From the NCBI GenBank assembly GCA_035574455.1, contig DATLYT010000151.1:1-9152 (forward strand): 9,152 bases of DNA, written 5' to 3'. Position numbers and translations under genes: made by a program. Below, piece after piece: positions 5,408 to 9,152 of the stretch (its first letter is position 1; every line of letters begins with the position of its first letter). Below the pieces are notes generated by a model, which was not told the origin of the DNA, made no database searches, and worked only from the letters and a program-made list of their open reading frames with translations. Source of the stretch: DATLYT01 sp035574455 (GTDB lineage: Bacteria; Bacteroidota; Ignavibacteria; UBA10030).

Positions 5408-7444
5408 TCAGTACTTCACAGTTTCTGTTTTCCGCTTCAGTTCGTAGAGCTCGTATGCTTTGTGCGCAATATGTTCGGCGCTCACTCCAAACTCCTTAAT
5501 AAGCTCCCACGGCGCGCCGGATTCCCCAAAGCGATCGTTCACGCCGATTGAACCGGTAATCACGGGCTGCTGATACAACTCGGGCGACTCCGTGATAATA
5601 CGGCAGACACGATCTGCCAGACCGCCAATTTGATGCTCCTCAGCCGTTACGACAACACCCGTTGCCTTCGCAGCCTCGATGATCGCCTGGGCGTCAAGCG
5701 GTTTGAGCGTGTGCATGTTGATGATGCGCGTTTCGAGGTCGTATTCCTCTTTCAGAATGAATGCCGCCCGCATCGCCTCGGGCACCATCGGCCCACAGGC
5801 AATAATACTCAGCTGCTCGCCTTCTCCCTTGTATTCCGATGCAAGCACAGTTTCAAACGCGTCAATGAATCGCTTCTGCGGCTGCCGGAGCCGGATCACG
5901 TTTGCTTTGCCAAAGACAAACGGCGTTGTTTCGTTCGTGACGATGGGCGTCGCCTCGCGAGCGAATCGGATATACTTCGGACCCTGCAGCTCGAACATCA
6001 AATACTCCGTCGCCTTCTTGGTCTCAACCACATCGCACGGAACCACGACGTGCATATTCGGCAAGCCGCAAACCTGGAACAGGTCTTCCAGCGCCTGATG
6101 GGTTGCTCCATCGGGACCGACGGAGACCCCGCCGTGCGCGCCGGCAATCAACACGTTGAGCTCGCCGTAACAGACGGTCGTGCGAATCTGGTCGAGACAT
6201 CGGCCCGCCGCGAACGTGCCGTACGTTCCGAGCACAGGAATTTTGCCCTCCCGCGCTAACCCCGCAGCAACATTGATGGCGCTTTGTTCCGCGATGCCGA
6301 TGCTGATCCATCGCGACTTTCGCTCGGGAAACTTTTCGTAGAAATCACTAATCGTAATCGAGCCGGAGATATCGAGCCCCAAGCAGACCACACGCTCATC
6401 TCCGCCCCGTTCGGCAAGGGCTTTCCCGAACCCCTTGCGTGTCGGTTCCATTTCCACACGCATCCACTCATCCCGATTCCACCAGTAGTCACGTCCAAAC
6501 TCCGGAACTTTGTGTCTTAACGTACTATCGACATGCGCCTGGTATGTGTTGGCCTCAGCTAACAGTTTCTCGACGGGAATCTCGTTCTCGACTCCGAGTT
6601 GTTTCAGTCCCTTCCACATCTCCTCCATATTTGGCGCCTTACCATGCCATCCCGCCTTATCTTCCATGAAATCGACACCCTTCCCCTTTACCGTGTTGGC
6701 AATGATGAGGATCGGTTTTCCACGGATGGCCTGTGCCTTCTCGAACGCGTTGACAACTTGCGTCATGTTGTGACCGTCAATCTCCATGACTTCCCACCCG
6801 AAGCTTCGATATTTTTCGTCGAGCGGCTCAACATTCATCACCTCTTTTACCCACCCGTCGATCTGCAAGCGATTGCGGTCAACAATGCCGATCAGGTTAT
6901 CGAGTTTGTAGTGTCCTGCTTCCATCACCGCTTCCCAAATCTGCCCCTCTTGTTGTTCCCCATCGCCCATGATACAGTACACACGCGCCTCATCCTTTCC
7001 CTTCAAGCGTAAACCCAACGCCATACCGACTGCAATGCTCAATCCTTGTCCGAGCGATCCGGTTGACGCTTCGACACCCGGGAGCTTCAACCAGTGCGGA
7101 TGACCTTGAAATGGGCTGCCCAATTTCCGCAGCGTGACGACGCGGTTTACGTCAAAGAATCCCGCCATGCCGAGGCCGAGATAGAGCGCTGGCGCCTTGT
7201 GACCCGTCGACCAGATGATACGGTCGCGGTCTTCCCAAGTCGGGTTTTCCGGATCGTGCCGTGCGACGTGAAGATAGAGCGCGGCGGTAATGTCCATGAT
7301 GGAAAGCGTTCCCCCCGAGTGTCCGGATCCCGCGGCAGCAAGACACACAAGGTTGTAGCCGCGCATCAACCGTGCGGCGTATTCGAGCTCAGAAATGGAA
7401 TAGGATTTTCGAACAGCTCCAGTGCGGGAATCGACAAGCGGCAT
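5408..7444 (-). CDS. tkt: Transketolase, full length
   Basis: A 678-residue protein, the normal length for single-chain transketolase. It moves two-carbon ketol units between sugar phosphates using thiamine diphosphate, linking the non-oxidative pentose phosphate pathway to glycolysis. The N-terminal part binds the diphosphate: GSGHSGGTLS (39-48, H42), STGHKAPALY (79-88), GDGEQQEGQIWEA (160-172) and the metal-site N191 in DRNRLQIDG. The middle pyrimidine-binding domain has catalytic-type E386 in SIGIAEQSA and GAHGGVSVGPDGATHQ (435-450). A C-terminal regulatory-type domain follows from about residue 540. Some bacteria and archaea split this enzyme into two chains; here both halves are in one. 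ATG 7444 is preferred over TTG 7453 because of the ribosome site at 7454-7459. It is probably first in a unit with the aminotransferase and the cysteine-rich gene; a carbon-metabolism link is inferred. Confidence 0.95.
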   Translation of the reverse strand: MPLVDSRTGAVRKSYSISELEYAARLMRGYNLVCLAAAGSGHSGGTLSIMDITAALYLHVARHDPENPTWEDRDRIIWSTGHKAPALYLGLGMAGFFDVNRVVTLRKLGSPFQGHPHWLKLPGVEASTGSLGQGLSIAVGMALGLRLKGKDEARVYCIMGDGEQQEGQIWEAVMEAGHYKLDNLIGIVDRNRLQIDGWVKEVMNVEPLDEKYRSFGWEVMEIDGHNMTQVVNAFEKAQAIRGKPILIIANTVKGKGVDFMEDKAGWHGKAPNMEEMWKGLKQLGVENEIPVEKLLAEANTYQAHVDSTLRHKVPEFGRDYWWNRDEWMRVEMEPTRKGFGKALAERGGDERVVCLGLDISGSITISDFYEKFPERKSRWISIGIAEQSAINVAAGLAREGKIPVLGTYGTFAAGRCLDQIRTTVCYGELNVLIAGAHGGVSVGPDGATHQALEDLFQVCGLPNMHVVVPCDVVETKKATEYLMFELQGPKYIRFAREATPIVTNETTPFVFGKANVIRLRQPQKRFIDAFETVLASEYKGEGEQLSIIACGPMVPEAMRAAFILKEEYDLETRIINMHTLKPLDAQAIIEAAKATGVVVTAEEHQIGGLADRVCRIITESPELYQQPVITGSIGVNDRFGESGAPWELIKEFGVSAEHIAHKAYELYELKRKTETVKY

Positions 7445-7453
7445 AGCGTGCAA

Positions 7454-7459
7454 CTCCTT
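7454..7459 (-). promoter_or_regulatory. Ribosome binding site deciding the transketolase start
   Basis: The minus strand reads AAGGAG nine bases before ATG 7444. The in-frame TTG at 7453 would directly abut this site and is therefore unlikely to be the start. Confidence 0.7.
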
Positions 7460-7578
7460 GACGGTTCAGAACGTGAGAGGGTTGACTACGAGGAGATGCT
7501 CAACTAATGTGCCGCAAGAGGTGTGTAGAAAGTAAGAGAATCCAAAGGCTCGACGGTCTTGAAATTCCAAGAATGCGA

Positions 7579-7598
7579 GAGAATTCGGGCAAATTCTC
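7579..7598. repeat. Short hairpin upstream of transketolase
   Basis: GAGAATT (7579-7585) and AATTCTC (7592-7598) pair perfectly around six bases. It lies in the 283-base gap between the membrane cytochrome gene and the transketolase. It is AT-rich and has no T-run on the minus strand, so it may be a leader structure, an operator or chance. The same gap carries ACTGAGGTT twice, twelve bases apart (7670-7678 and 7682-7690), of unknown meaning. No clear terminator or sigma-70 promoter was seen in this gap. Confidence 0.3.
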
Positions 7599-7727
7599 AG
7601 AACTGCAAAAACTCGAAGTGCTGCGGTGACTTTCCCTACACCTTCTCTCAACGACGGAAATAGATGGGAACTGAGGTTGAGACTGAGGTTTACGAGATCA
7701 GGGGGAATTTTCAGCCGCCACGCGAAA

Positions 7728-9152
7728 TCACGATTTCGGTTTTCGTTCTTCGATAACTTTATCCTTCACCGTCGCTGACTCCGGGACACTCAGCTGGGAT
7801 TCTTCCAACTCCTTCCGTTTGAGTTTCTCCAGCTCTAACGGATGCTCTTCTGCCATCTCCGCCTCCGTCAGGTAACCCGTGAGCCACGCAAAGTTCATCG
7901 GGTACACATCCGGATTGAAGATAACGTAATAGAAGTGCCAGACGATGATCGCCAGCGTTGCGAGCCAGGCTTCGTAGAAGTGGATGGTTCGTGCGATGTC
8001 ATAGCCGAGCTTGGTAAGTAGCCCGATGAACGTGTTATCGAACCACATGACGAAGCCTGTGAGAGCCATGACGATGGTGCCCCAGACGAGTGCCCAGTAC
8101 TCGCTTTTTTCGATATAGCTGAACCGCCCAAATCGTGGCTTCTGTTTGGAAATGCCCAGGTTATACTTCATCACCGCGATCGCATCGCGAGCATCCTGCA
8201 GGACCGGCAGTAAATCTTTGATCAACTGCCTACCCCGTTGTGTGAAGGAGACGTAATAGATGTGATACAAACTTGCGCCAATCATCACGACCGCGGCGAT
8301 GCGGTGAATCAGACTGCGCAGGTCAAACACACCGTCGCTGAGATTGCGGATGGCAATCACCCACCACGCATCGGGATACCGGAGCATAAAGCCGGTGATG
8401 ACAAGAAGGATGAAGCTCACTGCCAACGTCCCGTGCTGTAATCGTTCGCTAAGTGTCATGCGGAGATACAGTCCGCGTCCCGTATGTTCTTCCGCAATAA
8501 GCCCTTGACGAATTTGAAGCCGGCGACGAGTCTTGCGGAAAAAATCGAGCACGTTGTGGACCAACATTCCTCCCACAATCGTGACGATCAGGATGACATA
8601 GAGCGTTGCAATCCAGTACAGAATCGGCTCCTCTTCTTTGGCTATAACCACGTGGACGGAACCCTGTGCAAACCGTTCGTTTGCGCCCGGATGACACTTG
8701 CCGCAGGTCGTGGCAAGGTTCGCTTTGTGAATGGTTGACGTCGGGTCGCTCGACGGTTTGATGGTATGCACGCCGTGGCAACTCGCGCAGTTTGCGACCT
8801 CCACCGAGCCGGCCTGAATCGCCAGCCCGTGATAGCTGTCCGAAAATGTTTTATACCGATCGGCGGAGATACCGTACTTTTGAGAAAGCGTAAGCGAGCT
8901 GTGGCAGGGCGAGCAGACTTTGCCGGAAACATTCAGCGGCGCGACGGGCGAGCGCGGGTCGTCGTGCGAAAGGATGTTGTGCTCGCCGTGACAATTCGTG
9001 CATGCAGGAGCATCCTTGACACCTCTCACGAGCGCTTTACCGTGGACGCTTTCGTTGAACTCTTGCGCGATTTCCCCATGACACTGGCCGCACGTCTCCG
9101 GAATATGCATCTTGTTCACCGTCGCCGCAGGGTCTAAGCTTCTCTTCATTTC
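7728..9152 (-). CDS. Membrane multiheme cytochrome c / cytochrome b fusion (N-terminus cut by window edge)
   Basis: At least 474 codons, open to the right edge. An in-frame ATG at 9149 exists but is probably internal: a periplasmic heme domain needs an export signal and none follows it. The sequence after it also matches the second half of a repeat unit (compare TSTIHKANLATTCGKCH with AATVNKMHIPETCGQCH). Numbering from that ATG, heme c motifs are at C20, C50, C79, C121 and C149 (all CXXCH), with extra histidines H36, H57, H107, H128 and H166 as likely distal ligands. Membrane helices follow at about 175-200, 238-255, 280-300, 350-370 and 392-412, with H239, H282, H296, H390 and H405, resembling the b-type subunit of formate dehydrogenase or Ni/Fe hydrogenase. 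This order, c-hemes then a diheme b domain, is that of Geobacter CbcL, a quinol-oxidising inner-membrane cytochrome. The C-terminal tail (about 428-473) is charged and probably cytoplasmic. Confidence 0.88.
   Translation of the reverse strand, partial: EMKRSLDPAATVNKMHIPETCGQCHGEIAQEFNESVHGKALVRGVKDAPACTNCHGEHNILSHDDPRSPVAPLNVSGKVCSPCHSSLTLSQKYGISADRYKTFSDSYHGLAIQAGSVEVANCASCHGVHTIKPSSDPTSTIHKANLATTCGKCHPGANERFAQGSVHVVIAKEEEPILYWIATLYVILIVTIVGGMLVHNVLDFFRKTRRRLQIRQGLIAEEHTGRGLYLRMTLSERLQHGTLAVSFILLVITGFMLRYPDAWWVIAIRNLSDGVFDLRSLIHRIAAVVMIGASLYHIYYVSFTQRGRQLIKDLLPVLQDARDAIAVMKYNLGISKQKPRFGRFSYIEKSEYWALVWGTIVMALTGFVMWFDNTFIGLLTKLGYDIARTIHFYEAWLATLAIIVWHFYYVIFNPDVYPMNFAWLTGYLTEAEMAEEHPLELEKLKRKELEESQLSVPESATVKDKVIEERKPKS

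Noticed and set aside
5630..6259. 209-codon open frame on the plus strand
   Set aside because: It lies wholly antisense to the transketolase, has no recognisable domain, and the transketolase is certain; it is a shadow frame.
7466..7651. 61-codon minus-strand frame upstream of transketolase
   Set aside because: No ribosome site, no motif, and an amino-acid make-up typical of chance translation.

Overview
This 9.15-kb window carries six genes that read as real (two of them cut by the window ends) and, between them, the remains of a decayed signalling operon. Base composition is roughly half GC. The gene content suggests a Gram-negative anaerobe or facultative anaerobe with multiheme-cytochrome electron transfer and sigma-54-dependent control. 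I would look first in the Ignavibacteria/Chlorobi/Bacteroidota area or the Geobacter-like lineages, but this is inferred from protein style only, because the window has no marker gene.

Layout. 1-953 (minus, runs off the left edge): NapC/NirT-type multiheme cytochrome c with three predicted membrane helices. 954-1285: divergent control region with a sigma-54-like promoter facing the cytochrome and two short palindromes. 1286-2010 (plus): two gene remnants. The first is a GcvH-like (lipoyl-domain-like) protein broken by a frameshift and in-frame stops. The second is only the last ~60 codons of a sensor histidine kinase. Between them lie an inverted repeat and a very good sigma-54 promoter. 2013-3368 (plus): an intact NtrC-family response regulator whose sigma-54-contact loop reads GTTTGS instead of GAFTGA. 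3369-3672: convergent intergenic region with a weak terminator-like hairpin and a perfect 13-bp-arm palindrome.

The rest of the window is on the minus strand, transcribed right to left. 9152-7728: a membrane cytochrome with at least five CXXCH hemes fused to a b-type diheme domain (N-terminus cut by the edge). 7444-5408: full-length transketolase. 5317-4067: class I PLP aminotransferase. 4011-3673: a 112-residue protein made of two similar four-cysteine modules. The last three are closely spaced and probably form one transcription unit ending at the palindrome.

How they may work together. Both cytochromes look like inner-membrane proteins able to pass electrons from the quinol pool to periplasmic carriers. 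The regulator next to the NapC-like gene was probably once the output half of a GcvH-like/kinase/regulator cassette. Its kinase and GcvH-like partner are now destroyed and its sigma-54-contact loop is altered, while sigma-54 promoter sequences remain in front of both the regulator and the cytochrome. The most interesting content is therefore a regulatory circuit caught in decay or in conversion to a different mode of action. I found no CRISPR array, tRNA, rRNA or intact mobile element.
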